64,000 nucleotides of DNA from Mycetohabitans rhizoxinica HKI 454. GTDB lineage: Bacteria > Pseudomonadota > Gammaproteobacteria > Burkholderiales > Burkholderiaceae. The translations under genes and the position numbers were made by a program. The notes below the pieces were generated by a model that was not told where the DNA came from, did not search any database, and worked only from the letters and a program-made list of their open reading frames with translations. Every line of letters begins with the position of its first letter. Position 1 is the stretch's first letter. Positions 53,301 to 63,275 of the stretch are shown piece after piece. The DNA lies in contig NC_014722.1 of assembly GCF_000198775.1 (NCBI RefSeq), forward strand, positions 949,518 to 1,013,517, written 5' to 3'.

Positions 53301-55040
53301 AGTTCGGCCGACCAGATCCAGATCAAGATGGCTCAGGGCGCCAAGCCGGGCGAAGGGGGCCAGCTGCCCGGACACAAGGTGTCGGCGTACATCGGCAAGC
53401 TGCGCTATTCCGTGCCAGGCGTCGGCCTGATTTCCCCGCCGCCGCACCACGATATCTATTCGATCGAGGACCTCGCGCAGCTGATCCACGACCTGAAGAA
53501 CGCCAACCCGAGTGCCGGCGTATCGGTAAAGCTTGTCTCTGAAGTCGGTGTGGGCACGGTGGCGGCGGGCGTGGCCAAGGCCAAGGCCGACCACGTCGTG
53601 ATCGCGGGCCACGATGGCGGCACGGGCGCATCGCCGCTGTCGTCGATCAAGCACGCTGGCACGCCGTGGGAGTTGGGTCTGGCCGAGACGCAGCAGACGC
53701 TGGTGCTCAACAAGTTGCGCGGCCGGATCCGCGTGCAGGCTGACGGGCAGATGAAGACCGGGCGCGACGTTGTGATCGGCGCGCTGTTGGGCGCCGACGA
53801 GTTCGGCTTTGCGACAGCGCCGTTGGTCGTCGAAGGCTGCATCATGATGCGCAAGTGCCATCTAAACACGTGCCCCGTGGGCGTCGCGACGCAGGACCCG
53901 GTGCTGCGCGCGAAGTTCCAGGGCCAGCCCGAGCACGTGGTGAACTTCTTTTTCTTCGTGGCCGAGGAAGTGCGCGAAATCATGGCGCAACTCGGGATGC
54001 GCCGCTTTGACGAACTGGTCGGGCGGGCCGACTTGCTCGACACGAGAAAGGGCATCGAGCATTGGAAGGCGCGCGGGCTCGATTTCTCGCGGATCTTCCA
54101 TGTGCCTGAAACAGACGCCGAGGTGGCGCGCCGACACGTCGATACGCAGGACCATGGCTTGGATCGGGCATTGGATCATGTGTTGATCGACAAGGCGAAG
54201 GCGGCGATCGACAGAGGCGAGCATGTGTCGTTTATCCAGCCGGTGCGCAACGTGAATCGCACGGTCGGCGCGATGCTCTCGGGGGTGATCGCGCGCAAGT
54301 ATGGGCACGATGGCCTGCCGGACGACACGATCCACATCCAATTTAAGGGGACAGCGGGGCAAAGTTTCGGCGCGTTCCTGGCGCACGGCATCACGCTGGA
54401 CTTGGTCGGCGACGGTAACGACTATGTGGGCAAGGGGCTCTCGGGTGGACGCATCATCGTGCGTCCGACCAATGACTTCCGCGGCAAGTCGGAAGAAAAC
54501 ATCATTTGCGGCAACACCGTCATGTATGGGGCGATCGAGGGCGAGGCGTACTTCCGGGGCGTCGCGGGCGAGCGTTTCTGCGTGCGTAACTCCGGCGCGA
54601 CGGCGGTCGTTGAGGGCACCGGCGACCACGGTTGCGAGTACATGACCGGTGGCACCGTCGTCGTGCTCGGCGAGACCGGCCGCAACTTCGCGGCTGGCAT
54701 GTCGGGAGGCGTCGCGTACGTGTTTGATCCGGACAACACGTTCGCGACCCGGTGCAATAAGGCGATGGTCGCGCTTGAGCCGGTGCTGCAGCAGGCCGAG
54801 CAGGAGTGCACGGTTGATTCGGCGTTGTGGCATCAGGGCCAGACCGACGAGGCGTTGCTCAAGGGGCTGATCGAGCGCCACTTGCAGTTCACCGGATCGC
54901 CGCGCGCTAAGGCGCTGCTCGAGAACTGGGATACGTCGCGGCGTCAGTTCGTCAAGGTGTTCCCAACCGAGTACAAGCGTGCGTTGGCCGAGATCGGCGC
55001 CAAGAAGAAGGCGGCGAGCGCGCCGAGCCTAGCGGCCTGA
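50313..55040 (+). CDS. gltB: Glutamate synthase (NADPH) large subunit
   Basis: 1575 residues. Transfers the amide nitrogen of glutamine to 2-oxoglutarate; cytosolic, with GltD. Cys30 ([17 protein letters not shown]) becomes the N-terminal nucleophile after loss of a 29-residue propeptide. Class II glutaminase domain to about 430, a central domain, the FMN/2-oxoglutarate domain (about 840-1230) with the 3Fe-4S cysteines Cys1176, Cys1182 and Cys1187 ([12 protein letters not shown]), and the C-terminal beta-helix domain with GxxGGxGxxx repeats such as [24 protein letters not shown]. Full length. Strong G/C third-position bias. Confidence 0.97.
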   Translation: MKDATQSTVVGQGLPEAQGLYAPENEHDACGVGFVAHIKGRKSHAIVEQGLKILDNLDHRGAVGADPLMGDGAGILIQIPDAFYREEMARQGVTLPPLGEYGVGMIFLPKEHASRLACEQELERTVKAEGQVVLGWRDVPVDGTMDMSPMVKASEPVIRQIFIGRGKDIMVTDALERKLYVIRKTASHRIQALKLKHGKEYFVPSMSARTVVYKGLLLAKQVGIYYRDLQDARVMSALALVHQRFSTNTFPAWELAHPYRLIAHNGEINTVKGNVNWLNARTGAIASHVLGNDLHKLWPLIYPGQSDTASFDNCLELLVMAGYPLAHAVMMMIPEAWEQHALMDENRRAFYEYHAAMMEPWDGPAAIAFTDGRQIGATLDRNGLRPARYLITDDDMVIMASEAGVLPIPESKIVKKWRLQPGKMFLIDMEHGRIIDDKELKDNLANAKPYKSWIDAVRIKLDEIEPKPQDVAVVAEPQAAPALLDRQQAFGYTQEDIKFLMAPMAQAGEEAIGSMGNDSPLAVMSNKNKTLYHYFKQLFAQVTNPPIDPIRENLVMSLVSFIGPKPNLLDTNNINPPMRLEVSQPVLDFKDIAKIRAIGEYTGGKFSSYELTICYPVAWGKAGIEARLASLCAEAVDAVRSGYNILIVSDRKTDRDNVAIPALLATSAIHSHLVAHGLRTSTGLVVETGSAREVHHFALLAGYGAEAVHPYLALETLVAMSNGLPGALSADKAIENFTKAVGKGLQKVMSKMGISTYMSYTGAQIFEAVGLSSELVAKYFKGTASNVGGIGLFDVAQEAIRLHRDAFGDNPVLATMLDAGGEYAYRVRGEDHMWTPDAIAKLQHSARSNSYQTYKAYAHIINDQTRRHMTLRGLFEFKVDPAKAIALDEVEPAKEIVKRFATGAMSLGSISTEAHATLAIAMNRIGGKSNTGEGGEDERRYRNELRGIPIKNGDTLGSIMGEEAVVVDIALRDGDSLRSKIKQVASGRFGVTAEYLSSADQIQIKMAQGAKPGEGGQLPGHKVSAYIGKLRYSVPGVGLISPPPHHDIYSIEDLAQLIHDLKNANPSAGVSVKLVSEVGVGTVAAGVAKAKADHVVIAGHDGGTGASPLSSIKHAGTPWELGLAETQQTLVLNKLRGRIRVQADGQMKTGRDVVIGALLGADEFGFATAPLVVEGCIMMRKCHLNTCPVGVATQDPVLRAKFQGQPEHVVNFFFFVAEEVREIMAQLGMRRFDELVGRADLLDTRKGIEHWKARGLDFSRIFHVPETDAEVARRHVDTQDHGLDRALDHVLIDKAKAAIDRGEHVSFIQPVRNVNRTVGAMLSGVIARKYGHDGLPDDTIHIQFKGTAGQSFGAFLAHGITLDLVGDGNDYVGKGLSGGRIIVRPTNDFRGKSEENIICGNTVMYGAIEGEAYFRGVAGERFCVRNSGATAVVEGTGDHGCEYMTGGTVVVLGETGRNFAAGMSGGVAYVFDPDNTFATRCNKAMVALEPVLQQAEQECTVDSALWHQGQTDEALLKGLIERHLQFTGSPRAKALLENWDTSRRQFVKVFPTEYKRALAEIGAKKKAASAPSLAA

Positions 55041-55149
55041 TGGCTCGCGCATCGACGCGACTTTGGAGGCGCCGGCAAGCAAACGCACGATAGTCCCGCC
55101 GCGGTGTAGCGGGCTGCTCCCCTCAATATGCATTGGTTAAGAGAAGCTC

Positions 55150-56616
55150 ATGGGCAAGGCAACCGGTTTTCTCGAATATGAACGCCGCCACGAGGCGTAT
55201 GAACGACCACTGGAGCGTGTGAAGCACTGGAAGGAATTCACGCATGCGCTGACCGATGAGGACGCAAAGATCCAGGGCGCACGCTGCATGGATTGCGGCA
55301 TTCCGTTTTGCAACAATGGCTGTCCGGTGAATAACATCATCCCGGACTTCAACGACCTTGTGTTTCACCAGGACTGGAAGCAGGCGATCGACGTGCTGCA
55401 CTCGACGAACAATTTTCCGGAATTCACCGGCAGGATCTGTTCCGCGCCGTGCGAGGCCGCCTGCACGCTGAATATCAATAGCGATGCGGTGGGCATCAAA
55501 TCGATCGAGCGCGCGATTATCGACAAGGCGTGGAACGAAGGATGGGTCGCGCCCCAAGTGCCCAAGCTGAAGACCGGTAAGAAGGTCGCAGTGGTGGGGT
55601 CCGGGCCTGCCGGGCTGGCCGCCGCGCAGCAGCTGGCGCGAGCCGGCCATGAGGTGACGGTGTTCGAGAAAAACGACCGGATCGGCGGCCTGCTGCGCTA
55701 CGGCATCCCCGACTTCAAACTGGAGAAGTGGCAGATCGATCGCCGCATGCGCCAGATGGAGGCCGAAGGCGTGTCGTTTCGTACCGGCGTGTTCATCGGC
55801 AAGGAGCCCTTGCCGCCGTCGATCAACCATGCGGCGAAGGAAACTCTGTCGCCAAACGAATTGCGCGAACAGTTCGACGCAATTGTGATGGCGGGCGGTG
55901 CCGAAACGCCGCGTGACTTGCCGGTGCCGGGCCGCGAGTTGGCCGGCATCCATTTCGCGATGGAGTTCCTGCCGCAGCAGAACCGAGTCAACGCCGGCGA
56001 CAAGCTCGCCGATCAGTTGCTCGCCAAAGGCAAGCACGTGGTCGTGATTGGCGGCGGAGACACGGGGTCGGACTGCGTCGGCACGTCGAACCGGCACGGC
56101 GCGAAGCGCGTCACGCAGTTCGAATTGCTGGCGCAGCCGCCGTACGAGGAGAACAAGCCTCTCGTGTGGCCATACTGGCCGATCAAGCTGCGCACGTCGT
56201 CATCGCACGAGGAAGGTTGCGAGCGCGATTGGTCGGTCGCGACCAAGCGTTTCGAGGGCAGCAACGGCAAGGTCGACAAGCTAATCGCTGCGCGCGTCGA
56301 GTGGAAGGACGGCAAGATGCAGGAAGTGCCCGGCTCCGAGTTCGAAATGAAAGCGGACCTGGTGCTGCTTGCGATGGGCTTCACGCAGCCGGCGGCAGCG
56401 ATGCTCGATGCGTTCGCCGTTGACAAGGACCAGCGCGGCAACGTGCGGGCCGGCACCGACGGCGAGCGCGCGTATCACACGTCGGTCGACAAGGTGTTTG
56501 CTGCCGGCGACGTACGCCGGGGGCAGTCGCTGGTGGTCTGGGCCATACGCGAAGGCCGCCAATGCGCGCGCGCGGTGGATGCGTTCCTGATGGGGGACTC
56601 AGCGCTGCCGCGCTGA
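55150..56616 (+). CDS. gltD: Glutamate synthase (NADPH) small subunit
   Basis: 488 residues. Supplies electrons from NADPH through FAD and two 4Fe-4S clusters to GltB. N-terminal cysteine clusters are seen in [19 protein letters not shown] and [15 protein letters not shown], the FAD-binding motif in [17 protein letters not shown] and the NADPH-binding [21 protein letters not shown], with the C-terminal [20 protein letters not shown]. Starts 109 bases after gltB in the same direction. Confidence 0.97.
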   Translation: MGKATGFLEYERRHEAYERPLERVKHWKEFTHALTDEDAKIQGARCMDCGIPFCNNGCPVNNIIPDFNDLVFHQDWKQAIDVLHSTNNFPEFTGRICSAPCEAACTLNINSDAVGIKSIERAIIDKAWNEGWVAPQVPKLKTGKKVAVVGSGPAGLAAAQQLARAGHEVTVFEKNDRIGGLLRYGIPDFKLEKWQIDRRMRQMEAEGVSFRTGVFIGKEPLPPSINHAAKETLSPNELREQFDAIVMAGGAETPRDLPVPGRELAGIHFAMEFLPQQNRVNAGDKLADQLLAKGKHVVVIGGGDTGSDCVGTSNRHGAKRVTQFELLAQPPYEENKPLVWPYWPIKLRTSSSHEEGCERDWSVATKRFEGSNGKVDKLIAARVEWKDGKMQEVPGSEFEMKADLVLLAMGFTQPAAAMLDAFAVDKDQRGNVRAGTDGERAYHTSVDKVFAAGDVRRGQSLVVWAIREGRQCARAVDAFLMGDSALPR

Positions 56617-56773
56617 ATTGAAGTTGTGCGCGGGCCGGCGCCGGTCCAGCCGGGCTGCGCGACGATGAGCCCACGAGCCGCAACGTTTGAGCCGCAACGT
56701 TTTATATGCGTCGCGGTTTTTTCGTCATCGGCTACCGTGTGCAGTAGGACGGCTTTGCCGTAAGGAATCGTCG

Positions 56774-57343
56774 ATGGATGTCAGACTGCAGCGTTGCTTT
56801 GTCGCACTGATTCCCGATTCCGGCGCCCTCGATGCAATCGACGCGTGGCGCGCTCCATGGCGCGCCGGCCATATCGCAGGCGTCAGATGGATACCGCGCG
56901 AGCAGGTTCACCTGACCATACGATTCATTGGCGCGCTGACGCCGGATGGGGAAGCGTGCCTGATCAACGAATGGCCGACGCTGACGCCGGTGCCGGACGT
57001 GCTGCCCACCTCGCATGCCGCGATGCTGCCTAGCGCTAAGCGGGCGCGCGTGTATGCGCTTGAACTGATCAGCGCGCCGGCGTTCCTCGCGTGGGTGGCT
57101 CGCGTCGATGTGCTGATGGAGCGGGCCGGTGTGCCCGCCGCTGCGCGGCCGTTGCGGCCGCATCTGACCCTCGCTAGGCTGCGCGGCGATCCGCCTGCGT
57201 CGACGCGCGATTTCGAGAGGGTGCATCCCGTGCCGCCGTTGATTACCTTTGATACGCTGGTGTTGGTCAGCAGTACGCTGACGCCGGCCGGGCCACGCTA
57301 CGCGAGGCTCGCAGCGGTACCGGCCGGGCGTAGCCTGCCGTGA
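56774..57343 (+). CDS. thpR: 2'-5' RNA ligase family protein (RNA 2',3'-cyclic phosphodiesterase)
   Basis: 189 residues from ATG 56774, with TAAGGAA upstream; the frame is open to 56687 without support. Two-histidine phosphoesterase: HLTIRFIG (His near 56) and HLTLARLRG (His near 136) are the HxTx pair. Bacterial ThpR/LigT opens 2',3'-cyclic phosphate ends or joins tRNA halves; biological role is uncertain. RCFVALIPD start is typical. Confidence 0.9.
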   Translation: MDVRLQRCFVALIPDSGALDAIDAWRAPWRAGHIAGVRWIPREQVHLTIRFIGALTPDGEACLINEWPTLTPVPDVLPTSHAAMLPSAKRARVYALELISAPAFLAWVARVDVLMERAGVPAAARPLRPHLTLARLRGDPPASTRDFERVHPVPPLITFDTLVLVSSTLTPAGPRYARLAAVPAGRSLP

Positions 57344-57375
57344 CTGCACTATGCGCGCGCGAGGCACAGCCGTCA

Positions 57376-59112
57376 TCACGCTGCCGCACGTGAGTCATCG
57401 CGCACCACTTCGATCGTCTCATCGTGCATCGCTTGTACCGACTCCCGGTGCGCAACACTGACGATTGCCGCGTGGGCTAGACGTTGCGTCAGCACGTGGT
57501 ACAGCGCCGCCTCAGTATCGAGGTCGAGCGCGCTGGTCGCCTCGTCAAGGAACAGGAAATCGGGCTTTTGCAACAGCACGCGGGCGATTGCCAGGCGTTG
57601 CTGTTCGCCGGGCGACAGCACGCGCTCCCAATGGTCGCTCACGTTGAGCTGATCGACTCGTTCGCCCAGCCGGCAGGCGCGCAGCACGTCGGCACAGTCC
57701 GCGTCGGTGAACGCGTCGGCCGTTGCCGGATAGCACAGCGCGCCCTTGAGCGTGCCGATCGGCACGTAGCTTTTCTGCGGCACGAACATCACGCGTGCGT
57801 TGACGGGCATCTCGATGGTGCCGCTGCCAAATGGCCACAGGCCGGCCAGCGAACGCAGCAGTGTGCTCTTGCCGGAGCCCGACGCGCCTCGTACGAGCAC
57901 CCGCGAGCCGGGCGCGATTACAAACGAGCCAATCGTCGACAGCGGCGTGCCATCCGGGCGCAACAGCCGCAGCGCCTGCACGCGCAGTACCGTCGTATCG
58001 GCCATTCTCATATGAATGCCGCCGTGCTCGGTGGCCCGCGACGTCGACTCGAGCAACTGCGGCTGCGCCATGATGCGCTGGAATTCCTTGAGCCGGTTAA
58101 TCACGGCGCGCCATGCGGCCAGTGTCGAATAGCTGCTGATGAACCATGAGAACGCGTTGCTGACGGTGCCGAACGCGCCAATTGTCTGCTGATAACCGCC
58201 GTAGCTGACCGCCTTCTCGAAGTATTTCGGCGCGGCGGCGATGAACGGGAACACGATGGCCAGTTGCGAATAGCTGACCACGACAATGTTCAGACGCCGC
58301 GTATAGCGCATGATCATCCGCCAATTGTCGCGAATGTGCCCGAAGACGCCTTGCAGCGCTTTCTCCTCGGTGCGCTCGCCTTCGTACAGGGCAATCTGGT
58401 CCGCATTCTCGCGCAACCGGATCAACGAGAAACGAAAGTCCGCTTCGACCCGTTGTTGTTGGTAGTTGATCGACACGAGCGGATGGTTGACGCGATGCGT
58501 GATGTACGAGCCGATTACCGCGTAGAGCAGGGCGGTCCACACCATGTAGCCAGGTATTGTCACATCGGTGCCGAACACGGTGAAGCTGAGTGGGCCGGCC
58601 AACTGCCACAGGACATGGCTGAACCACAGCAATGTGACGGACGTGGATAGGAAATCCAGCGAGAGCGCCAGCGTCGTGCTCGCCAGTTCCTGTAGGTCCA
58701 CTGAAACCCGCTGGTCCGGGTTATCGGCAAGCTTGTCGCGCTCGATTCGATAGTACGCGCGGCCCGACAGCCACGCGTGCATGTACTGCGTGGTGAGCCA
58801 CTGGCGCCAGCGGAATTCGAGCATCTGCCGGAAGTATGTGCGGTACGAGCCGAGCAAGATCATCGCCATCGCGATCGCGGTAAATTGCAGCAGCGAGTGC
58901 TTGAACACCGGATAGTTGTACTGCTGGATCGAGTCGAAGAACACGCGCTGCCATGTGTTGAACCACGCGTTGACCGCCACCATGGTCATGTTAATCGCGA
59001 CCACGAGCGCGAGCAGTCCCCAGGCGATCCACTTTTCGTCCGACACCCAATACGGCTTGATCAGGCTCCACGTGGTAATACGTTCGTTGTTGCCCGATGC
59101 GGGTTGACTCAT
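57376..59112 (-). CDS. SbmA/BacA-type ABC transporter with fused ATPase
   Basis: 578 residues, inner membrane. Membrane half of the ABC_membrane_2 / SbmA-BacA type with TWSLIKPYWVSDEKWIAWGLL...AVNAWFNTWQRVFFDSIQQYN, the RWRQWLTTQYMHAWLSGRAYYRI segment and NPDQRVSVDLQEL, followed by an ATPase half: Walker A GASGSGKST, Q-loop VPQKSY, signature LSPGEQQRLAIARVLL, Walker B DFLFLDEATSALD. ATG 59112 is preferred over 59124 because GAGGAACCC precedes it. Relatives move peptides, cobalamin or antibiotics such as bleomycin. The substrate here is unknown. Divergent from the thiamine operon. Confidence 0.9.
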   Translation of the reverse strand: MSQPASGNNERITTWSLIKPYWVSDEKWIAWGLLALVVAINMTMVAVNAWFNTWQRVFFDSIQQYNYPVFKHSLLQFTAIAMAMILLGSYRTYFRQMLEFRWRQWLTTQYMHAWLSGRAYYRIERDKLADNPDQRVSVDLQELASTTLALSLDFLSTSVTLLWFSHVLWQLAGPLSFTVFGTDVTIPGYMVWTALLYAVIGSYITHRVNHPLVSINYQQQRVEADFRFSLIRLRENADQIALYEGERTEEKALQGVFGHIRDNWRMIMRYTRRLNIVVVSYSQLAIVFPFIAAAPKYFEKAVSYGGYQQTIGAFGTVSNAFSWFISSYSTLAAWRAVINRLKEFQRIMAQPQLLESTSRATEHGGIHMRMADTTVLRVQALRLLRPDGTPLSTIGSFVIAPGSRVLVRGASGSGKSTLLRSLAGLWPFGSGTIEMPVNARVMFVPQKSYVPIGTLKGALCYPATADAFTDADCADVLRACRLGERVDQLNVSDHWERVLSPGEQQRLAIARVLLQKPDFLFLDEATSALDLDTEAALYHVLTQRLAHAAIVSVAHRESVQAMHDETIEVVRDDSRAAA

Positions 59113-59181
59113 AGGGTTCCTCAACTGTAGGGTTCCTCAAATCGGTCCATTCACCGGCGCGCCGGTGCGTTGCACTGTCGC

Positions 59182-59316
59182 GAACGACGCGAACGACGCG
59201 AACGACGCGAACGACGCGAACGACGCGAACGACGCGAACGACGCGAACGACGCGAACGACGCGAACGACGCGAACGACGCGAACGACGCGAACGACGCGA
59301 ACGACGCGAACGACGC
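59182..59316. repeat. 9-bp tandem repeat, fifteen perfect copies
   Basis: GAACGACGC is repeated fifteen times without a single change over 135 bases, in the divergent gap between the ABC transporter and the thiamine operon. Because nine is a multiple of three, all reading frames stay open (Asn-Asp-Ala or Phe-Ala-Ser repeats), giving spurious ORFs on both strands. Perfect conservation suggests recent expansion. Confidence 0.97.
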
Positions 59317-59473
59317 GACGGTGACTGACTCGTGCCAGTGCGGATTGTTCCGACTACCGCTTAATTCCGGCTTAAGGCATGCGGTGGCGCGCGCTCCGGC
59401 AGCGGCGATTGCGCGACATTGTGCCAAAGCAACGAATTGCGGCTGGCGGCGGTTTTGTGATTTAATGGGCTTA

Positions 59474-59600
59474 GACGAAACAGGGGTGCTTTGCACGTTG
59501 ATGTGCGTTTGCAAGTCGATGCGCGGCGAGTCGCGCAGTGCCAGGCTGAGAGAGTCCCTTTGCACCCGATCCGGGTAATACCGGCGCGGGAAGTTTTCGA
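59474..59600 (+). promoter_or_regulatory. TPP riboswitch (THI element)
   Basis: The pyrimidine-sensing half is CTGAGAGAG (59545-59553) and the pyrophosphate-sensing half runs from CACCCGATC through GGGTAATACCGG to GCGCGGGAAG (about 59563-59593), both near consensus. GGGGTG (59483-59488) supplies the 5' side of P2, and CGAAA (59476-59480) pairs with TTTCG (59595-59599) to close P1. About 50 bases between GGGGTG and CTGAGA make a long P3 arm. It ends 123 bases before thiO, and would repress the operon when thiamine pyrophosphate is high. Confidence 0.93.
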
Positions 59601-59722
59601 TTCTGTCCTGCCGTGAGGGAACGGACGTGCCTGCCGGCGCGCCACTGTGGTCAGGTTCCCGCACGTGAATCTCGCCGGTTTCGTCCTTGTACCCCGATTC
59701 CCGTACATAGGATTCGATTGCC

Positions 59723-60892
59723 GTGCCCCAATCCGACCCCTCTTTAGAAACCGCGTGCCACGCCGCGCCGATGCCCGATGTCGCCGTCTTGGGCGGCGGC
59801 TTGTCCGGTCGTCTCATTGCGTGGCGGCTCGCGCGCGCGGGCCATCGCGTCGCGCTGTATGAGCAAGGCGAGTCGAGCGGACGCAGTGCGGCAGCGTGGG
59901 TCGCCGCAGCCATGCTCGCGCCGCTGGCCGAAGCTGCTAATGCCGAGCCGTTGCTGGTGGAGCTGGGCGCCGCGTCGCTCAAGCGCTGGGCCGAATGGCT
60001 GCCGCAGCTGCCACAACCGGTGTTCTTCCAGCGCAACGGCACGCTGATTGTCTGGCATGCGGCCGATCGCGCCGAATGGCCATTGTTTGAGCAGCGCGTG
60101 CGTGTGAACGCGCCCGTGACGATGCTGCACGATGGCATCGTCGCACTGCACGGCGCTCAGGTCACGCAAGCCGAGCCGGCGCTTGGTATGCGCTTTCACG
60201 ATGCGCGCCTGCTGCCCGGCGAGGGGCAACTGGATAATCGGCAGTTGCTGGCGGCGCTGGGGGCCGCGCTCGACGAGTTGCATGTGGACACGCACTGGCA
60301 TACCTGCGTGCGCGAGGATGCCCTGCCTGCTGCCGGTCTGGTGATCGATTGCCGTGGACTGGGCGCGAAGCAGGCATGGCCCGGTCTGCGCGGGCTGCGG
60401 GGCGAAGTCGCGCGGGTCCATGCGCCGGGCATTGGTCTGAGCCGGCCGGTGCGTCTGCTGCATCCGCGCTATCCGTTGTATATCGCGCCCAAGCAGGACG
60501 ATCACTATGTGATCGGGGCCACCGAGATCGAAGGCGAGGACATGTCGCCGGTGAGCGTGCGCTCGGCGCTCGAGTTGTTGTCGGCGGCCTATTCGCTACA
60601 TCCCGCCTTCGGCGAGGGCCGGATCCTCGAGCTGAACGCGCATTGCCGGCCCACACTGCCGGACCATCGCCCCGCGCTGTCGTGGGATGGCGCGTCGGTG
60701 CTGCGCGTCAATGGCCTGTACCGTCACGGCTATATGATTGCGCCTGAGGTGGCGCACGAAGCTGTGGCGCTCGCGCACGCGTTGCTCGAGGCGCAGGTGC
60801 GCGATCCGGACGGCTTCGACGCGTGGCGTGCCGCCTCGCGCTGGCCGATGCTTTACCGTGCGGCTGCGCTGCAGCCGTGCTCGACTGACTGA
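59723..60892 (+). CDS. thiO: Glycine oxidase ThiO
   Basis: 389 residues, FAD enzyme that oxidises glycine to dehydroglycine for the thiazole ring. The dinucleotide motif VAVLGGGLSGRLIAWRLARAGHRVALYEQG begins at residue 20, and the C-terminal LNGxYRHG-type motif is RVNGLYRHGYMIAPEVA. GTG 59723 has AGGATT upstream; ATG 59771 (PDVAVLGGG) is an alternative that would remove 16 residues. First gene behind the TPP riboswitch. Confidence 0.93.
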   Translation: MPQSDPSLETACHAAPMPDVAVLGGGLSGRLIAWRLARAGHRVALYEQGESSGRSAAAWVAAAMLAPLAEAANAEPLLVELGAASLKRWAEWLPQLPQPVFFQRNGTLIVWHAADRAEWPLFEQRVRVNAPVTMLHDGIVALHGAQVTQAEPALGMRFHDARLLPGEGQLDNRQLLAALGAALDELHVDTHWHTCVREDALPAAGLVIDCRGLGAKQAWPGLRGLRGEVARVHAPGIGLSRPVRLLHPRYPLYIAPKQDDHYVIGATEIEGEDMSPVSVRSALELLSAAYSLHPAFGEGRILELNAHCRPTLPDHRPALSWDGASVLRVNGLYRHGYMIAPEVAHEAVALAHALLEAQVRDPDGFDAWRAASRWPMLYRAAALQPCSTD

Positions 60893-60902
60893 CGCATGAA
60901 CC

Positions 60903-61100
60903 ATGGATATCCAAATCAACAACCAGCCTTTCTCGTTGCCCGATGATGCGTGCCTTGCTGACGCGCTGGCCTCGTATGGTGCAGTGCCGCCGTACGCGGT
61001 CGCAATCAACGGCGAATTCGTGCCGCGCACACAGCATCCTGCGCGCGCGCTCACGCAAGGTGACCGGATCGACGTCGTAAAGCCTGTGGCAGGCGGATGA
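60903..61100 (+). CDS. thiS: Sulfur carrier protein ThiS
   Basis: 65 residues, ubiquitin fold, ending in the Gly-Gly that is adenylated and thiocarboxylated to donate sulfur to Thi[23 protein letters not shown] start; [10 protein letters not shown] segment conserved. Ten bases after thiO. Confidence 0.95.
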   Translation: MDIQINNQPFSLPDDACLADALASYGAVPPYAVAINGEFVPRTQHPARALTQGDRIDVVKPVAGG

Positions 61101-61168
61101 CGCATCGGCGGCATGCCACGCGAGCCGACAATCTGGCCCATGGGTCACTGAAACTGACGGAGACAATG

Positions 61169-62026
61169 ATGCATTCCCATTCCACCGCCGATGCGCTGAT
61201 TCTGTACGGACAACCCTTTACAAGCCGGCTGTTGCTCGGCACTTCGCGCTATCCGTCGCTGCATGCGCTCGAAGCCTCGCTCGTGGCCGCGCAGCCCGCA
61301 ATGGTCACCGTCGCGCTGCGGCGCCAATTGGCCGCGCAGGGCGACGCCGACGTTGGGTTTTTTGACGCGCTGAAGTGTCGGGGTGCTGCGCTGTTGCCCA
61401 ACACCGCTGGCTGCCATGCCGTGAAGGAGGCGGTGACGACCGCGCAGATGGCCCGCGAAGTGTTTGAAACTGACTGGATCAAGCTTGAGCTGATTGGAGA
61501 CGACTACACGTTGCAGCCGGATCCGGTCGGTTTGATCGAGGCGGCCGACATCCTTGTGCGGGACGGCTTTAAGGTGCTGCCGTATTGCACGGAAGACCTC
61601 GTTGTCGCGCGGCGACTGCTCGACGTCGGCTGCGAGGCGTTGATGCCGTGGGGCGCTCCGATTGGCACCGGCAAGGGGGTGGTGAACCCGTATGGACTCA
61701 AGCTGCTGCGCGAGCGCCTGACGGACGTGCCGCTGATCGTCGACGCAGGGCTGGGTGTGCCGTCGCACGCGTGCCAGGTGATGGAGTGGGGGTTTGACGC
61801 CGTGCTGCTCAACACGGCGGTGTCGCAGGCGGCGCGGCCCGAGGCGATGGCGCGGGCATTCGCGAGTGCGGTCGAGGCGGGTCGCGAAGCGTACTTGGCT
61901 GGGCCGATGCCGGAGCGCGACAGCGCGCATGCGAGTACGCCGGTGGTCGGCATGCCATTCTGGCACCAGGACGACTATCGCGCGCCGGAGGGCGCCGCTG
62001 TCCCGCCCTCGAATGAGCGGGCATGA
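61169..62026 (+). CDS. thiG: Thiazole synthase ThiG
   Basis: 285 residues. Builds the thiazole phosphate of thiamine from deoxyxylulose phosphate, dehydroglycine and ThiS-COSH. The Schiff-base lysine lies in [11 protein letters not shown] (near residue 110), with [19 protein letters not shown] and the phosphate-binding [33 protein letters not shown] (61159-61162) gives better spacing to ATG 61169 than to the adjacent ATG 61166. Overlaps thiE by ATGA. Confidence 0.95.
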   Translation: MHSHSTADALILYGQPFTSRLLLGTSRYPSLHALEASLVAAQPAMVTVALRRQLAAQGDADVGFFDALKCRGAALLPNTAGCHAVKEAVTTAQMAREVFETDWIKLELIGDDYTLQPDPVGLIEAADILVRDGFKVLPYCTEDLVVARRLLDVGCEALMPWGAPIGTGKGVVNPYGLKLLRERLTDVPLIVDAGLGVPSHACQVMEWGFDAVLLNTAVSQAARPEAMARAFASAVEAGREAYLAGPMPERDSAHASTPVVGMPFWHQDDYRAPEGAAVPPSNERA

Positions 62027-63147
62027 GCGGCGCCTTCCTGCGGGAGCGCGAGGTTTTTTATCCGCCTGCGGATGAACTGCTGGAGGCGGCCGAGCGGATC
62101 CGCGCACGGTTGGGTGATTGGCCGCGTGCCAGCCAGCCGGTGCGGATCTGTCTCGCGCCGCCGCCGCAGCCGGGGCCCGGTGACGTGATCGTAGTGACCG
62201 ATGTGCAGCCGCATGCGGCCGATACCGCGCGCTGGGTGGCTGCCGGCGCCACGGTGCTGGACGCGTCGGCGCGTGCCATGCGGTTGCATCAGGGTGATGC
62301 GGTCCGCACGTTGGAGGCCGCGCCGTGCGACGATTGGATCGCGGCATTCGCCGCGTTCCTCGATTGTGGCTGCGCGCCGCACGATGCGTTGTGCCTTGCC
62401 CTGGCGTGGCGGCAGGGCGACGAGTATGCGCAGGATCCATGGCCGTGTGATGTGTCGCGCTTTCCGCGCGTGCTGGGGTTGCCTGATGCGCCGGTGCAGC
62501 CGTTCGCCGCGTGCCCGGCAGCGCTCGGTCTGTATCCGGTGGTGCCGACGGCCGACTGGATCGAGCGGCTGCTAGCGCTCGGCGTGCGTACTGTGCAACT
62601 GCGCCGCAAGGTTGACGGGGCGGGCGATGCGGCGGATCCGCGCGCGTTAGCCGTGCTGCGGGCCGACGTGCGCCGCGCCGTTGCGGCGGGGCGCCGCTAT
62701 GACGACGCACGCGTATTCATCAACGACCACTGGCAACTGGCGCTGGACGAAGGCGCCTATGGCGTGCACCTGGGCCAGGAGGATTTGTCGCGCGCGGACA
62801 TCGGTGCGCTGGCACACGCGGGGCTGCGGCTGGGTCTGTCCTCGCACGGATACTACGAGATCTTGGTGGCGCTGCACTTCAAGCCGAGCTATATCGCGCT
62901 GGGTGCGGTGTTTCCGACCACCACCAAGGCAATGCCCAGCGTGCCGCAAGGGCTTGCGCGACTCGCGCGCTACGTGCGATTGCTGGACGGCGTGGTGCCC
63001 TGCGTGGCAATCGGTGGCATCGACCTGCAGACGCTGGACGACGTGCTGGCCACCGGTGTGCGCGGTGCCGCGCTCGTGCGCGCGGTAACGCAGGCCCACG
63101 ACGTCGAAAAAGCAATCTTTGCGTTGCAAAGAGGGTTTATCCGATAA
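62023..63147 (+). CDS. thiE: Thiamine phosphate synthase with long N-terminal domain
   Basis: 374 residues; usual ThiE has about 210. The C-terminal part (from about residue 165: [28 protein letters not shown]) is a complete ThiE barrel with [46 protein letters not shown] and [28 protein letters not shown]. The N-terminal 160 residues are Ala/Asp rich, with a [22 protein letters not shown] segment that might be a shrunken hydroxymethylpyrimidine-kinase remnant; that is a guess. Last gene of the riboswitch operon. Confidence 0.92.
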   Translation: MSGAFLREREVFYPPADELLEAAERIRARLGDWPRASQPVRICLAPPPQPGPGDVIVVTDVQPHAADTARWVAAGATVLDASARAMRLHQGDAVRTLEAAPCDDWIAAFAAFLDCGCAPHDALCLALAWRQGDEYAQDPWPCDVSRFPRVLGLPDAPVQPFAACPAALGLYPVVPTADWIERLLALGVRTVQLRRKVDGAGDAADPRALAVLRADVRRAVAAGRRYDDARVFINDHWQLALDEGAYGVHLGQEDLSRADIGALAHAGLRLGLSSHGYYEILVALHFKPSYIALGAVFPTTTKAMPSVPQGLARLARYVRLLDGVVPCVAIGGIDLQTLDDVLATGVRGAALVRAVTQAHDVEKAIFALQRGFIR

Positions 63148-63250
63148 TGCGGGGCTTGCCTGCCATTGCCCTACGCCGCGAAGGTGGCGTGTAAGCGGTC
63201 TCGCGCACAGTCCACGTCGGGGTTTCAGGCGGCAGATCCGCTTTAGGCCC

Positions 63251-63256
63251 TATAAT
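63251..63256 (+). promoter_or_regulatory. Candidate -10 of the mlaF promoter
   Basis: A perfect TATAAT 20 bases upstream of the mlaF ATG, flanked by direct repeats of ATCCGC. No good -35 lies at normal distance (TTTCAG at 63223-63228 is 22 bases away), so this is tentative. The mlaF message would have a very short leader. Confidence 0.35.
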
Positions 63257-63275
63257 CCGCGTTCCGTGCCTTTTG

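Noticed and set aside
52575-53861. A 428-codon minus-strand frame inside gltB
   Set aside because: Antisense to the FMN domain of a full-length glutamate synthase; composition typical of a shadow frame.
59137-60138. A 333-codon minus-strand frame including Phe-Ala-Ser repeats
   Set aside because: Created by the 9-bp tandem array and the antisense of the riboswitch and thiO; no start signal.
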